A DNA stretch of 25,998 nucleotides from Clostridium sp. CAG:780 (GTDB lineage Bacteria; Bacillota; Clostridia; TANB77; CAG-508), in the NCBI GenBank assembly GCA_000434195.1, contig HF994473.1, positions 1-25,998 on the forward strand, given 5' to 3'. Under the pieces are notes generated by a model. The model ran no database searches and was not told where the DNA came from. It worked only from the letters and a program-made list of their open reading frames with translations. Position numbers and translations under genes: made by a program. Below, in pieces: positions 13,390 to 22,430 of this stretch; the stretch's first letter is position 1, and every line of letters begins with the position of its first letter.

Positions 13390-15441
13390 TTAAATTTCTA
13401 TTCTTTCTTTTCTTATTTTTTCTACTAGTTTTTGTAATGGCTTATTTTCTTCTTTTTCTAATTTTGGATCTTTGCTTTCTATTTGTATTGCTAGTTCTTG
13501 TACTTGTTTTAGTATTTTTACATCTTCAAATATATTTGCTATTTTAAATTCTGGAAGTCCATGTTGTTTTGTTCCGAAAAACTCGCCTGCTCCTCTTAAT
13601 TCTAAGTCTTTTTCTGCTATTTTAAATCCATCCTCAGTTTGTGTCATTGTTTTCATTCTTTCTCTTACTAGTTGAGAATTACTGTTATATTTTAATATAC
13701 AATATGATTGATATTCTCCTCTTCCAACTCTTCCTCTTAACTGATGAAGTTGTGCCAATCCAAATCTTTCTGCATTTTCTATTACCATTATATTTGCATT
13801 TGGTACATCCACTCCTACTTCTATTACTGTCGTTGAAATTAATATACTGATTTTATTTTCCTTAAAGTCCTGCATTGTTTTTTCTTTGTCTTTTGGTTTC
13901 ATTTTTCCATGCAGGATTTCTACTTTGTAGTCTTTGAAGATTTTTTCTTTGTATGTCTTTGCCAATTCTTCTACTGATTTAACATCTTCCATCTCCTCGT
14001 TTTCATCTACAAATGGACATACTATGTAGGCTTGTCTTCCTTCATCTACATTCTTTTTTATAAAGCTAATTATTCTGTCTGCCATATTTTCTTTTACTGC
14101 AACTGTGTCTATCTTTTTTCTATTTGGTGGTAATTCATCTATTATCGAAATGTCCAAATCTCCATAAACAATTATTGCAAGTGTTCTTGGTATCGGCGTT
14201 GCTGTCATTACTAATACATCCGGATTATTACCTTTACCCGCAATTATACTTCTTTGCTTTACTCCAAATCTGTGTTGCTCGTCTGTTACTACTAATCCTA
14301 ATTTTTTGAATTCTACGTTTTCTTGTAATAATGCATGCGTGCCAATCAGGATGTCTATTTCCCCATTTTTTAGTCTTTCTAGCATTTGTTCTTTTTGTTT
14401 TTTTGTTAAACTACTTATTAACAGTTCGCATTTTATTTCAAATTGTTCTAGTATCTCGTTAAAATTTACAAGATGCTGGCTTGCAAGTATTGTAGTTGGA
14501 GCCATTACCGCCACTTGGTATCCACTTTTTACTGCTTTATATGCAGAAATCATTGCTACTACCGTTTTTCCTGATCCAACATCTCCTTGCAAAAGTCTGT
14601 TCATTGGTTTTTCCGATTCCATATCTGAATCAATTTCTTCCAAAACTCTTAACTGAGCTTTTGTCAAATTAAATGGTAATACATTTATTACATCTGACAT
14701 ATGGACTTCTTTATTATATTGTATTCCTCTTTTTTCGTTTCCATATTGATTTTTCAAACTAAGTAGCGCTAGCTGAAATGTTAAAAGTTCTTCGAATACC
14801 AGTCGTTTTCTTGCTACTGTTAGTAATTCAAAATTTGAAGGAAAATGTATTTGTTCTACTGCTTGTTCAAAGTTTTCTAAGTTATATTCTTTTTTTATAT
14901 ATTCTGGTAAATTATCTTTTAGTTCCTCTTTTGCTAATTTTAGCGCATTTTCCACAGCTTGTCTTATTGCATTTTCTGACAAGCTTTTTGTTGTGCTGTA
15001 TATTGGAACTATTTTTCCTGTATTTTTGCATTCATCTTCTTTATCAAAAACAGGAGATGCCATTTCATATTGTCCTATCTTTTTTGTAACTTTTCCATAG
15101 AATTTGTATTTTTCATGTGCGTGAATTGAATTTCTTATATAGTCTTGATTAAACCACGTAATCATGCATCTTCCTGTATCATCTTGAACTTGCACCTTAG
15201 AAACTGACATGTTCCTTCTTAATTTAAATGTTGAAACTCCTGCAACAGTTACCGCTTCTATCAAAGCCTCTTCTCCATCTTGCAATTCTTCTATTTTCTT
15301 TATTTGGCTTCTATCCTGATACGCCCTTGGATAATAACTTATTAGATCCTCTATTGTATAAATTCCTAATATATTAAATAGTTTAGCTCGGTTAGGCCCT
15401 ACGCCTTTTACATATTGAATACTTTGTTTTAAATCCACCAT
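13390..15441 (-). CDS. recG: ATP-dependent DNA helicase RecG
   Basis: RecG remodels stalled replication forks and branch-migrates recombination intermediates. The 683-residue product is full length. It has an N-terminal wedge/OB domain (about 1-150, starting YVKGVGPNRAKLFNILGI), then the helicase core. Walker A GDVGSGKT is at 286-293, APTTILASQH near 314-323, the DEQH box at 387-390, TATPIPRTLA in motif III, and HQLRGRVGRGEYQSYC in motif VI. The C-terminal TRG-like segment is present. An AGGAAG ribosome binding site lies about 6 bases before ATG 15439-15441. It follows gpr by 62 bp and may be co-transcribed with it or have a weak promoter in the AT-rich gap. Confidence 0.97.
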   Translation of the reverse strand: MVDLKQSIQYVKGVGPNRAKLFNILGIYTIEDLISYYPRAYQDRSQIKKIEELQDGEEALIEAVTVAGVSTFKLRRNMSVSKVQVQDDTGRCMITWFNQDYIRNSIHAHEKYKFYGKVTKKIGQYEMASPVFDKEDECKNTGKIVPIYSTTKSLSENAIRQAVENALKLAKEELKDNLPEYIKKEYNLENFEQAVEQIHFPSNFELLTVARKRLVFEELLTFQLALLSLKNQYGNEKRGIQYNKEVHMSDVINVLPFNLTKAQLRVLEEIDSDMESEKPMNRLLQGDVGSGKTVVAMISAYKAVKSGYQVAVMAPTTILASQHLVNFNEILEQFEIKCELLISSLTKKQKEQMLERLKNGEIDILIGTHALLQENVEFKKLGLVVTDEQHRFGVKQRSIIAGKGNNPDVLVMTATPIPRTLAIIVYGDLDISIIDELPPNRKKIDTVAVKENMADRIISFIKKNVDEGRQAYIVCPFVDENEEMEDVKSVEELAKTYKEKIFKDYKVEILHGKMKPKDKEKTMQDFKENKISILISTTVIEVGVDVPNANIMVIENAERFGLAQLHQLRGRVGRGEYQSYCILKYNSNSQLVRERMKTMTQTEDGFKIAEKDLELRGAGEFFGTKQHGLPEFKIANIFEDVKILKQVQELAIQIESKDPKLEKEENKPLQKLVEKIRKERIEI

Positions 15442-15503
15442 TTTCTACTTCCTATCTTTTTTCTTTATTAATAATATATTATTATTTAACAATATTCAAG
15501 TGT

Positions 15504-16436
15504 TTATAATGATTTATTTATTCCCTGTGACACTACTTTGCTCATGTTTTCTATTAGCTCGTCAATTTCTTTTGGCGTTACTATCATGTTATACTCTTTT
15601 GGTACTAGTGCTTGTTTTATTTCTTCATAATTGTCTTGCTCTTTTAATTTATTCAATGCGTCATTTGACATTGCTTTTTGTTGTAAATTTTCTATAAATA
15701 TATTAATGCAATCATTTGTTATAGAAGCTAAGTCCACAACTGTTGGAATTCCCACTGCTATTACTGGTACATTTAGCGTTTTTACGCTTATCTCTTTTCT
15801 GGTATTGTCTACTCCCGCTCCTGGCACAATTCCTGTATCTGCAAGCTGAATGCTACTGCTTATTCTTTCTATGCTTCTTGTTGCCAAAGCATCTATTACA
15901 ATGAGCATTTTTGGTTTTATATTATCTACTATTCCTTTCAATATTTCAAGCGTTTCTATTCCCGTTATTCCAAGTACACCTGGCGATACTGCTGAAACCG
16001 GTCTTGTATCTGACGGCATTAGTTCTGGCATGTATTTTAATATATGCCTTGTTACTTCTATCTCTGGAATTACTTTTGGTCCAAGCGCGTCAGGTGTAAC
16101 AAATCTATTTCCAAGTCCTACCACTAATATATCTTCTGTGTCTGATATATGTTTTGCAATCATTTCTCTTAATTCTGTTGCCAATACTTCCGAAATTTTG
16201 TCTACTGTATCATCATCTATTGATTTCATATTTTTTATGTCTAAAGTAATGTAATTTCCGATTGGCTTGCCTATTGCTTTTTCCCCATTTTCATTTAATA
16301 CTTTTACTCTTGATATTTTGATATTTTCCTTTTCTTCGTTCTCTACCTCTATTCCATCTGCATCATCTTGCAAATTGTTCTGATGCTTATAGATGTCATT
16401 TCTCTCCACTGCTAAATCTGTTCTAAAATTATACAT
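15504..16436 (-). CDS. gpr: Spore germination protease GPR
   Basis: GPR (peptidase family A25) degrades small acid-soluble spore proteins at germination. The 310-residue protein begins with the family's RTDLAVER block (residues 5-12) and includes VVGLGNRFVTPDALGPKV (about 105-122, D116) and IVIDALATRSIERI (about 179-192, D182). These two aspartates correspond in position to conserved acidic residues of the family. GIPTVVDLASIT is present near the C-terminal third. Its presence argues that the organism forms endospores. GGAGGG is the ribosome binding site before ATG 16434-16436. A sigma-G-like promoter lies at 16467-16496. It is divergent from the AbrB/MraZ-like gene and followed by recG. Confidence 0.95.
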   Translation of the reverse strand: MYNFRTDLAVERNDIYKHQNNLQDDADGIEVENEEKENIKISRVKVLNENGEKAIGKPIGNYITLDIKNMKSIDDDTVDKISEVLATELREMIAKHISDTEDILVVGLGNRFVTPDALGPKVIPEIEVTRHILKYMPELMPSDTRPVSAVSPGVLGITGIETLEILKGIVDNIKPKMLIVIDALATRSIERISSSIQLADTGIVPGAGVDNTRKEISVKTLNVPVIAVGIPTVVDLASITNDCINIFIENLQQKAMSNDALNKLKEQDNYEEIKQALVPKEYNMIVTPKEIDELIENMSKVVSQGINKSL

Positions 16437-16466
16437 ATTGCCCTCCTATAAAATATAAATTTATTA

Positions 16467-16496
16467 TATTTTGCCAAAGAGATTCCAATTTATTCA
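16467..16496 (-). promoter_or_regulatory. gpr: Sigma-G/sigma-F-like promoter of gpr
   Basis: On the minus strand TGAATA (16491-16496) and CAAAATA (16467-16473) are separated by 17 bp. This is close to the forespore consensus (TGMATA, 17-18 bp, CATAMTA), with one mismatch in the -10. gpr is known to be forespore-expressed in Bacillus. Confidence 0.5.
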
Positions 16497-16501
16497 AAAA
16501 T

Positions 16502-16530
16502 TTGATTTACATAAGTAAATGTGCTATAAT
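16502..16530 (+). promoter_or_regulatory. Promoter and candidate operator of the AbrB/MraZ-like gene
   Basis: There is a -35 TTGATT (16502-16507), a 17-bp spacer and an extended -10 TGCTATAAT (-10 at 16525-16530). Between them lies a perfect 6-bp inverted repeat, ATTTAC/GTAAAT (16505-16510 and 16515-16520, 4-bp gap), in a position where a bound repressor would block polymerase. Confidence 0.65.
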
Positions 16531-16561
16531 TTATTTATATCCTACAGAAAGGAGGGTTTCC

Positions 16562-16846
16562 ATGAAGTTGGACAAAAATGGTCGGATTACAATTCCTGCA
16601 AGATTGTTTCAAGAGGTAGGATTTAATCTTTCTCCCAATAACGTGCGGATCGCACTTGGTTCAAATAATGTTTTGCTTTTCCGTGCGGATGATCAATCCA
16701 TGAGTGATGTCGAGTATCATGATATTGCAAACTTTGATGAAAAAAATCGATTTTTTCTTCCGAAATGGTATAGGCAAAAGCATGATTTAGCAAACAAAGA
16801 TTTAATCTTGGGAGTCCGACGTAATATTGTCATTGTCAGGTGGTAA
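16562..16846 (+). CDS. Small AbrB/MraZ-like DNA-binding protein with two swapped-hairpin halves
   Basis: The 94-residue product starts MKLDKNGRITIPARLFQEVGF, the classic SpoVT-AbrB N-terminal pattern. The second half repeats it in weaker form: FDEKNRFFLPKWYRQKHDL, then LILGVRRNIVIVRW. Two halves in one chain resemble MraZ, but it is shorter than MraZ (about 140) and far from any mraW/fts genes. The start is ATG 16562-16564, preceded by AAAGGAGGG 5 bases upstream; the frame is open further upstream but without a ribosome binding site. It is monocistronic and divergent from gpr, with the terminator at 16855-16884. A role as a transition-state or sporulation regulator is inferred from context only. 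Confidence 0.8.
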   Translation: MKLDKNGRITIPARLFQEVGFNLSPNNVRIALGSNNVLLFRADDQSMSDVEYHDIANFDEKNRFFLPKWYRQKHDLANKDLILGVRRNIVIVRW

Positions 16847-16854
16847 CCTTCAAT

Positions 16855-16884
16855 AAAAAAGAGAGCAGATTTGCTCTCTTTTTT
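16855..16884. terminator. Bidirectional terminator between convergent genes
   Basis: GAGAGCA (16861-16867) pairs with TGCTCTC (16872-16878), extended by an A-run on the left and a T-run on the right. It serves the AbrB/MraZ-like gene on the plus strand and holA on the minus strand, overlapping the holA stop codon. Confidence 0.9.
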
Positions 16885-17912
16885 TATGAACAATATTTAC
16901 AAAGCAAAGATTCTAATCCTATATTTATATCTATTTCTCCTCTTTTTACTTTATAATCTAATTGTATAAATTCTTGCAGTATTTCTTTTAACTCATTTTC
17001 TTTAAAGTACTTTGCTTGCATTGTATATTTGTTTACTAAAAATGTTTGGTTTGGTTTTAGTTTCAAACTTTCTGCAATATTTAGTTTTTCTTTTATTGCA
17101 ACATTTGTAATATATAATTTTTTAAAGTGATTGTATAGAGTGATAAATATTTTTTGTATCGGCTCTTTATTAAATATCAAGTTTCTAAGAATACTTAATG
17201 CTTCTGAAATCTTTTTTCTGCCCAAAGTATCTGTCAAATCAAAGATAACACTTTCAAATTGCTTAATTGCAAGTAAATCTATGGTTTCTTTTGTGATTGT
17301 TCCGCCTTGTCCAACATATTCAATTTGTTTTCTAATTTCATTTATCAAGTCTTGCATTGATGTTCCACAACTGTCTATTAGATAATTTAATGTTGCTCCA
17401 TCTACATTTACCTTATATGAGTTACATATTGCCTTTAGTCTTTTTGCAATATCTATTGGCTTTTGTTTTTCAAAGTTGCACACACAACCATTTTTATCTA
17501 TTACTTGATAAAGTTCATTTTTTTCTGTTTCGTTTTCAATAAATACAATTATTACTTCGTCTTTTATTAGCTCAAAGTTTTCTTTTAAGTATTCTGCCAA
17601 TTTGTCAGCAAAGTTATTTTCTGTCGATACTGCTTTTTTGCCTCTTTTTGCAGTTTTTTGAAATAGTCCTGTATCTTTTGCTATTATTAGTTTTTTAGGG
17701 TATCCAAAAGCTGGTGTTTGAATGTCTGCAATTATTTCAGATATGTTGTTATTGTCTATTTGTATGTAATTTATTCCATTTATCATGTCTCCAAATAATT
17801 TTTTTATTTTTTTAACACTGCTATCTAGTAAAAAAGTTTCGTCTCCATATAATAGATACATACAATCTAGTTTTCCAGCTTTTAAATTATTTTCTAGGCT
17901 ATTGATGTCCAT
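16884..17912 (-). CDS. holA: DNA polymerase III subunit delta
   Basis: HolA is the clamp-loader subunit that opens the sliding clamp. The 342-residue protein has family features: an N-terminal MYLLYGDETFLLDSSVKKIKK block (residues about 18-38), the AFGYPKKLIIAKD segment, an EVIIVFIE region, and the lid/collar section with ATLNYLIDSCGTSMQDLINEI and KPIDIAKRL. The C-terminal collar ends GLESLLCKYCS. It is the last gene of the flippase-murB-yvcK-debranching-holA run, 14 bp after the debranching gene. Confidence 0.92.
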   Translation of the reverse strand: MDINSLENNLKAGKLDCMYLLYGDETFLLDSSVKKIKKLFGDMINGINYIQIDNNNISEIIADIQTPAFGYPKKLIIAKDTGLFQKTAKRGKKAVSTENNFADKLAEYLKENFELIKDEVIIVFIENETEKNELYQVIDKNGCVCNFEKQKPIDIAKRLKAICNSYKVNVDGATLNYLIDSCGTSMQDLINEIRKQIEYVGQGGTITKETIDLLAIKQFESVIFDLTDTLGRKKISEALSILRNLIFNKEPIQKIFITLYNHFKKLYITNVAIKEKLNIAESLKLKPNQTFLVNKYTMQAKYFKENELKEILQEFIQLDYKVKRGEIDINIGLESLLCKYCS

Positions 17913-17926
17913 TAAATCTTCCCTTC

Positions 17927-19942
17927 TTATTTTTTTGCAATTATTCTAAGAACTTCTGCTACGCTCCAAGCTTGTGCAAATGCTCCTCTTGCTTCATAAG
18001 GTTCTTTCGAATCATATATTTCACTAATTGTTCCAATACTTGATTTAGAATACATTTCTCTCTCAAATGTCATTTTTGTAGTCATTCTTAGCTTTTGTAT
18101 TTCTTCTTCCATCTCTTCTTTTTTTATATTGCTACTTGCGTATCTAACAGCATTTTTTAAACCGTCATAGTATAGTCCTAGAAGCCAAGGCCATGTTATA
18201 CCTTGATGGTAACTTGAATCTCTTTTGCATGGAAATCCTTCGTAAACATCAACATATCCAACTTCCTCGCTTGCTAATGTTTTTAGTCCATAGTTATTAA
18301 GTAGTTTTTTCTTTACTGTTTTTAAAATCTGGCAAATTATTTTTTCGTCATCTATGACTGGATGAGATAGGCTTATTGCAAATAATTGATTTGGTCGTAT
18401 TTTATAGTCTCCCAGCACATCTAATAAGTATCCATGCTCAACATTGTAGAATTTCTCTATAAATGATTCCTTGGTATTTTGTGCCATTTCTAAGTATTTT
18501 TTGCATGTTGTCTTATCATTAAACATTTCAGCAAATCTTGCCATTATTTTTAGTGCGTTGTACCACAATGCATTTAACTCAACTGTTTTTCCGTTTCTAG
18601 GAGTTACTACTTTGTCTCCTATTTTTGCGTCCATCCAAGTTATTTGAGTTTGATTTGTTCCGGCCGAAATTAAGTTGTCAGTATCTAAATATATATTATC
18701 TCCATCAATGTCAATCCTATCAGAATATGCATCCATTATTCTTGTAAGTATTGGGTATAATTCTTCTACAAACATACTGTCATTAGTATATTTTAAATAT
18801 TTATATACTTGCTCTATTAATAAAAGCGAACTATCTGCACTGTTGTACAAAGGTCTATTATCATATCCAGAGTATCCGTTTGGAACTAGTCCAAATTTTA
18901 TATCTTGTATGTTTGTTAGTATAACCTCTTTTGCCAAATTGTATCTTTTAGTAGCAAGAAGTAGTCCTTCAAGAGATATTAAACTATCTCGTCCCCAATC
19001 CAAAAACCAAGGATATCCAGCGATAATAGTATGCAAATTAAATGATGGTCTATTTACTATAAAATTATCTGAAGCCATTACAAGAGTTTTTAACACTTCA
19101 ATATCTTCGTCATTCATTTTTCTATCTTGCAAGATATTTGCATCATATATAATTTCGCTTAGTCTTGTAACTTCTTGATTTATTACATTGACACCGTCAA
19201 TTTCCTCTATATTCTCGTCCAAAGAACATACAAATGTAATGTCTTTCTTCTCGTTTGGCGCTATGTTAATATTGTATACTCCTGGTACATAGTGGTTTTC
19301 CTCTGCTGTAAAGCCTCTTTCTTCTTCTCTTGGGTAATACATATTAATAAATTCGTCATTTATATGTCTTAGATATTTTCCTTCTGAACAATACATATAT
19401 ATAGGATTTTCAGAATTATTATCCAATATCACCTTTACTTTTGTACTAAAATGTGTTTGAACCGCATTAAAGTGATGGTCTGTGCTTGTTGTATGAAAAT
19501 CTCTAAAGTTCACTATTGGTGCTAATGTAAGTCTGGCCTCTTTATCTTGGTTAATTACTCTGTATAGTACAACAACAGTGTTTCTACCATATTGCATACA
19601 TATGAATTTTTTTATTGTTATTCCTGCAACTTTATATGTGAAAATTGGAATATATTCCTTTTTAAAGTCTACTAAATACTCATATCCTTCTGATATATCG
19701 CCATTAGCAATATTTGTATAAAGATTATATTGTTTTCCTTCTGTTTCTATGCTTTCGTCTACTTTTGATAGTACTAAAAATCTTCTTGCAGGAGGTGTTA
19801 ATGGTGCTACTAATAATCCGTGGTATTTTCTTGTGTTACATCCTAAGGCACTTTGGCTACAATATCCGCCAATACCATTTGTTATTATCCAATCTCTTTT
19901 TAATTGTCTTTTTGTTTTTTCATCTATATCACTATATTTCAT
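17927..19942 (-). CDS. Glycogen debranching enzyme (GH133-type amylo-alpha-1,6-glucosidase)
   Basis: This 671-residue protein combines an N-terminal GDE_N-like beta domain (about 1-260) with a C-terminal alpha/alpha-barrel of the amylo-alpha-1,6-glucosidase family. The N-terminal part contains WIITNGIGGYCSQSALGCNT and RKYHGLLVAPL. The barrel contains GYPWFLDWGRDSLISLEGLL (about residues 308-327), the NGYSGYDNRPLYNSADSSLL block, the TWMDAK motif, NALWYNALK and YHQGITWPWLLGLYYDGL. GH133-type enzymes hydrolyse alpha-1,6 branch residues in glycogen-like polymers; whether a 4-alpha-glucanotransferase activity is present cannot be seen. The cytoplasm is the likely location, with no signal peptide. 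It is 15-20 bp from both neighbours, but no other glycogen genes are in the window. Confidence 0.92.
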   Translation of the reverse strand: MKYSDIDEKTKRQLKRDWIITNGIGGYCSQSALGCNTRKYHGLLVAPLTPPARRFLVLSKVDESIETEGKQYNLYTNIANGDISEGYEYLVDFKKEYIPIFTYKVAGITIKKFICMQYGRNTVVVLYRVINQDKEARLTLAPIVNFRDFHTTSTDHHFNAVQTHFSTKVKVILDNNSENPIYMYCSEGKYLRHINDEFINMYYPREEERGFTAEENHYVPGVYNINIAPNEKKDITFVCSLDENIEEIDGVNVINQEVTRLSEIIYDANILQDRKMNDEDIEVLKTLVMASDNFIVNRPSFNLHTIIAGYPWFLDWGRDSLISLEGLLLATKRYNLAKEVILTNIQDIKFGLVPNGYSGYDNRPLYNSADSSLLLIEQVYKYLKYTNDSMFVEELYPILTRIMDAYSDRIDIDGDNIYLDTDNLISAGTNQTQITWMDAKIGDKVVTPRNGKTVELNALWYNALKIMARFAEMFNDKTTCKKYLEMAQNTKESFIEKFYNVEHGYLLDVLGDYKIRPNQLFAISLSHPVIDDEKIICQILKTVKKKLLNNYGLKTLASEEVGYVDVYEGFPCKRDSSYHQGITWPWLLGLYYDGLKNAVRYASSNIKKEEMEEEIQKLRMTTKMTFEREMYSKSSIGTISEIYDSKEPYEARGAFAQAWSVAEVLRIIAKK

Positions 19943-19962
19943 CTAATGTTTACCCCTATCTT

Positions 19963-21459
19963 TTATTTTTTCTTTGCTGTGCTCTGCTTTTTTGCCTTTT
20001 CCTTTATCTTTGTCTCACTTTCTCTTATTGATACTATTCTGTCATTATATTTTTCAAGGAATTTGCTTCCTGCTCGTTTATTTTTTGTTACTTTTTTATT
20101 TTTCTTCTTTTTAGTTTTTATTTTTTTGTTTGCATCTTTTATCTTTGAATCTAGCAATATGTATTGTGCATCATTTTGCATATCTCTAAACTTCAAGTCA
20201 TCGCAGATTAACTGCATTATACTTGTTGCTATTATATCTGAATCATGTCTGATTCTACCGTTTTCTATAGCTGATAGGTTTCTTTGTATTAGCTTTATGC
20301 CTTCTTCTTTTACTTTTGCAACATCTTGTTCTACTAGTTCTGAACCTTCTTTATTATATTGTCTAATATATTCTGGAACTATCTCTCCTGTGTCATATAT
20401 ACAGTAATCTATTATTCCTTTTCCGGCATGGTCGAATATAGCTTTTATGTGGTCATTTAGAGAATAATCATCAGTTTGTCCATATTCTGTCATTATGTTG
20501 CTTACATATATTTTGAATCCTTTTGCTTCTCTTATTGCTTTTGAAACGCCTGGAACTAGCAGATTTGGTATTACATTTGTGTATAAACTTCCTGGTCCTA
20601 ATACAATTGCATCTGCTTCTTTTATTGCCTCTATAACTCCTGGTGCTACTCTAATATTTGTAGGAGATATGTATATTCTGCTTATCTTACTTACTTTTTT
20701 ACTTACCATTTCCGGAATCTTATCTTTGCTTTCAACTACTGTTCCATCTTCTAGCTCTGCACATATTTTGATTTGATCAAGAGTTACTGGTAACACACGT
20801 CCTGTCATATTAAGTATTTTGCAACTTTCCTCAACAGATCTAGCAAAGTCTCCGACTGCTTCTTTCATTGCTGTTAAATATATATCTGCAAATTTAAGTC
20901 CTTCTAATTTTCTATTGTTTAATTCTAGATTTAGTAGACAAGACATTTCTTGTTCATTTGTTGCAAGAGCAATTAAACTTTCTTTTATATCATCCAATGG
21001 CAAAGTTCCTAAATCTCTTCTTGATTTATTTCCAGTCTCGCCATAATCTGATATTGTTACTATTGCTGTAATGTTGTCAGTATAATTTTTAAGTCCTTTT
21101 AATACAGTGTTTAGTCCTGCGCCTCCACCTATTACAACAACTTTTGGTCCTTGATTGTAGACCTTTCTGTTAAATATTAGTGAATTCACCTTATTAGCAC
21201 TTTCGTCTTTTCGTGTATCTGTCGCTTCCACCATCATTTCTAAAGTTCTTCTTTGTATGCATACGATTCCAACTATTGTGAATGTGAATCCAAGTACGAA
21301 TAATAATACATTGATGGCAAGTTCTTTAAATCCTATTACTTCCGGTATTATTAAAGCTTTGTTTATTCCATAGCATACTAAAACAATTCCTACTATTATT
21401 AAAAAGATCCATCTTTTTATTTTTGTTCCTGATTTAAACCATTTAAAAAAGTCTTTCAT
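19963..21459 (-). CDS. yvcK: YvcK/CofD-family protein (gluconeogenesis factor) with N-terminal membrane segments
   Basis: The 498-residue protein has two hydrophobic segments (about 16-35 and 44-68), then a YvcK/CofD-like Rossmann domain: VVVIGGGAGLNTVLKGL (107-123), LGTLPLDDIKESLIALA (150-166), VLPVTLDQIKICAELEDGT, GVIEAIKEADAIVLGPGSLYTNVIPNLLV (in parts) and IYVSNIMTEYGQTD. YvcK proteins bind UDP-GlcNAc and affect cell-wall synthesis and carbon metabolism. Two sites differ from the usual pattern: GGGAG for GGGTG, and SDYGETG (137-143) for the expected SDDGGSSG. The last 50 or so residues are extremely Lys-rich. It starts 4 bp after murB ends, and murB-yvcK proximity is typical of Firmicutes. 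The usual rapZ and whiA neighbours are missing. Confidence 0.9.
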   Translation of the reverse strand: MKDFFKWFKSGTKIKRWIFLIIVGIVLVCYGINKALIIPEVIGFKELAINVLLFVLGFTFTIVGIVCIQRRTLEMMVEATDTRKDESANKVNSLIFNRKVYNQGPKVVVIGGGAGLNTVLKGLKNYTDNITAIVTISDYGETGNKSRRDLGTLPLDDIKESLIALATNEQEMSCLLNLELNNRKLEGLKFADIYLTAMKEAVGDFARSVEESCKILNMTGRVLPVTLDQIKICAELEDGTVVESKDKIPEMVSKKVSKISRIYISPTNIRVAPGVIEAIKEADAIVLGPGSLYTNVIPNLLVPGVSKAIREAKGFKIYVSNIMTEYGQTDDYSLNDHIKAIFDHAGKGIIDYCIYDTGEIVPEYIRQYNKEGSELVEQDVAKVKEEGIKLIQRNLSAIENGRIRHDSDIIATSIMQLICDDLKFRDMQNDAQYILLDSKIKDANKKIKTKKKKNKKVTKNKRAGSKFLEKYNDRIVSIRESETKIKEKAKKQSTAKKK

Positions 21460-21463
21460 TTTA

Positions 21464-22384
21464 CTATTCTCCTATTATCTCTATTTCCAAATCTATGTCT
21501 TTATTAAATTTCTCTTGTACCTTTTGTTTTATTATTTCTACTAATTTTATAACATCTGACGCTGTTGCATTTCCTGTGTTTACTACAAATCCTGCGTGTT
21601 TTGTAGAAACTTGCGCTCCGCCCACTGTATAGCCTTTGAGTCCACATTCATCTATAAGTTGAGCTGTTATAAAATCTTTTCCTCTCTTAAAAGTACTCCC
21701 TGCACTTGGTTTTTCGATAGGTTGCTTTGTTTTTCTCGATTCGTTATTTTTACTAATCTTTTTTTGTATTTCTTCTTTTTCAGCTTTTTTTAGTTGTAAA
21801 GTTGTATCTATTATGATGCTTGGCGTTGTTGAAAACAGGCTTTTTCTGTATTCAAATTTCTGCTCAGTATTGTTTATTTCTTTTATCTGCATATCTTTTA
21901 AATCAATATACTTTGTTTTAACTACCACATCACTCATTTGTGAGCCATAGGCTCCTGCGTTCATTTTTACAGCTCCACCTATTGTTCCTGGTATTCCAGA
22001 AGCAAACTCAAAGCCTGTTAAACTGTGCTCAACCAGAATCATTGAAACTTTGACATTTAACATTCCTGCATCAACTCTAATTGTTTCTTCGTCTAAGAAC
22101 TCATACGAGTTTGTGCATATTTTAGCAACTACTCCTCTTACACCATTGTCTTTTACTAGAATATTGCTTCCATTGCCAATCACTTTTATTGGTACGTTTT
22201 TTTCATTGCATAAGTTTATGAGTCTTTCGATTTGTTCTGTAATTCTTAGCTTTACAAATATATCAGCTGTTCCACCTATTTTAAAGGTTGTATGTTTGCT
22301 CATTGGTTCATTTGCATATATGTCTTCTTTGTTTATAAATTCTTGCATCTCTTTTGTAAGTTTTTCGATTTCGTTATTTGTCAT
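21464..22384 (-). CDS. murB: UDP-N-acetylenolpyruvoylglucosamine reductase
   Basis: MurB reduces the enolpyruvyl group of UDP-GlcNAc-enolpyruvate to give UDP-MurNAc, using FAD and NADPH, in peptidoglycan precursor synthesis. The 306-residue protein shows the FAD-binding blocks KHTTFKIGGTADIF (about 25-38) and VIGNGSNILVKDNGVRGVV, then FEFASGIPGTIGGAVKMNAG. The catalytic-serine region is PSAGSTFKRG, and near the C terminus are LIDECGLKGYTVGGAQVS and KHAGFVVN. Length and motifs fit the short type II MurB of Gram-positives. It overlaps none of its neighbours and is followed by yvcK after 4 bp. Confidence 0.97.
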   Translation of the reverse strand: MTNNEIEKLTKEMQEFINKEDIYANEPMSKHTTFKIGGTADIFVKLRITEQIERLINLCNEKNVPIKVIGNGSNILVKDNGVRGVVAKICTNSYEFLDEETIRVDAGMLNVKVSMILVEHSLTGFEFASGIPGTIGGAVKMNAGAYGSQMSDVVVKTKYIDLKDMQIKEINNTEQKFEYRKSLFSTTPSIIIDTTLQLKKAEKEEIQKKISKNNESRKTKQPIEKPSAGSTFKRGKDFITAQLIDECGLKGYTVGGAQVSTKHAGFVVNTGNATASDVIKLVEIIKQKVQEKFNKDIDLEIEIIGE

Positions 22385-22430
22385 TGCAATTTTCCTTTCT
22401 TAAAGGCATTTCCTTTATTAAGGTATATTC

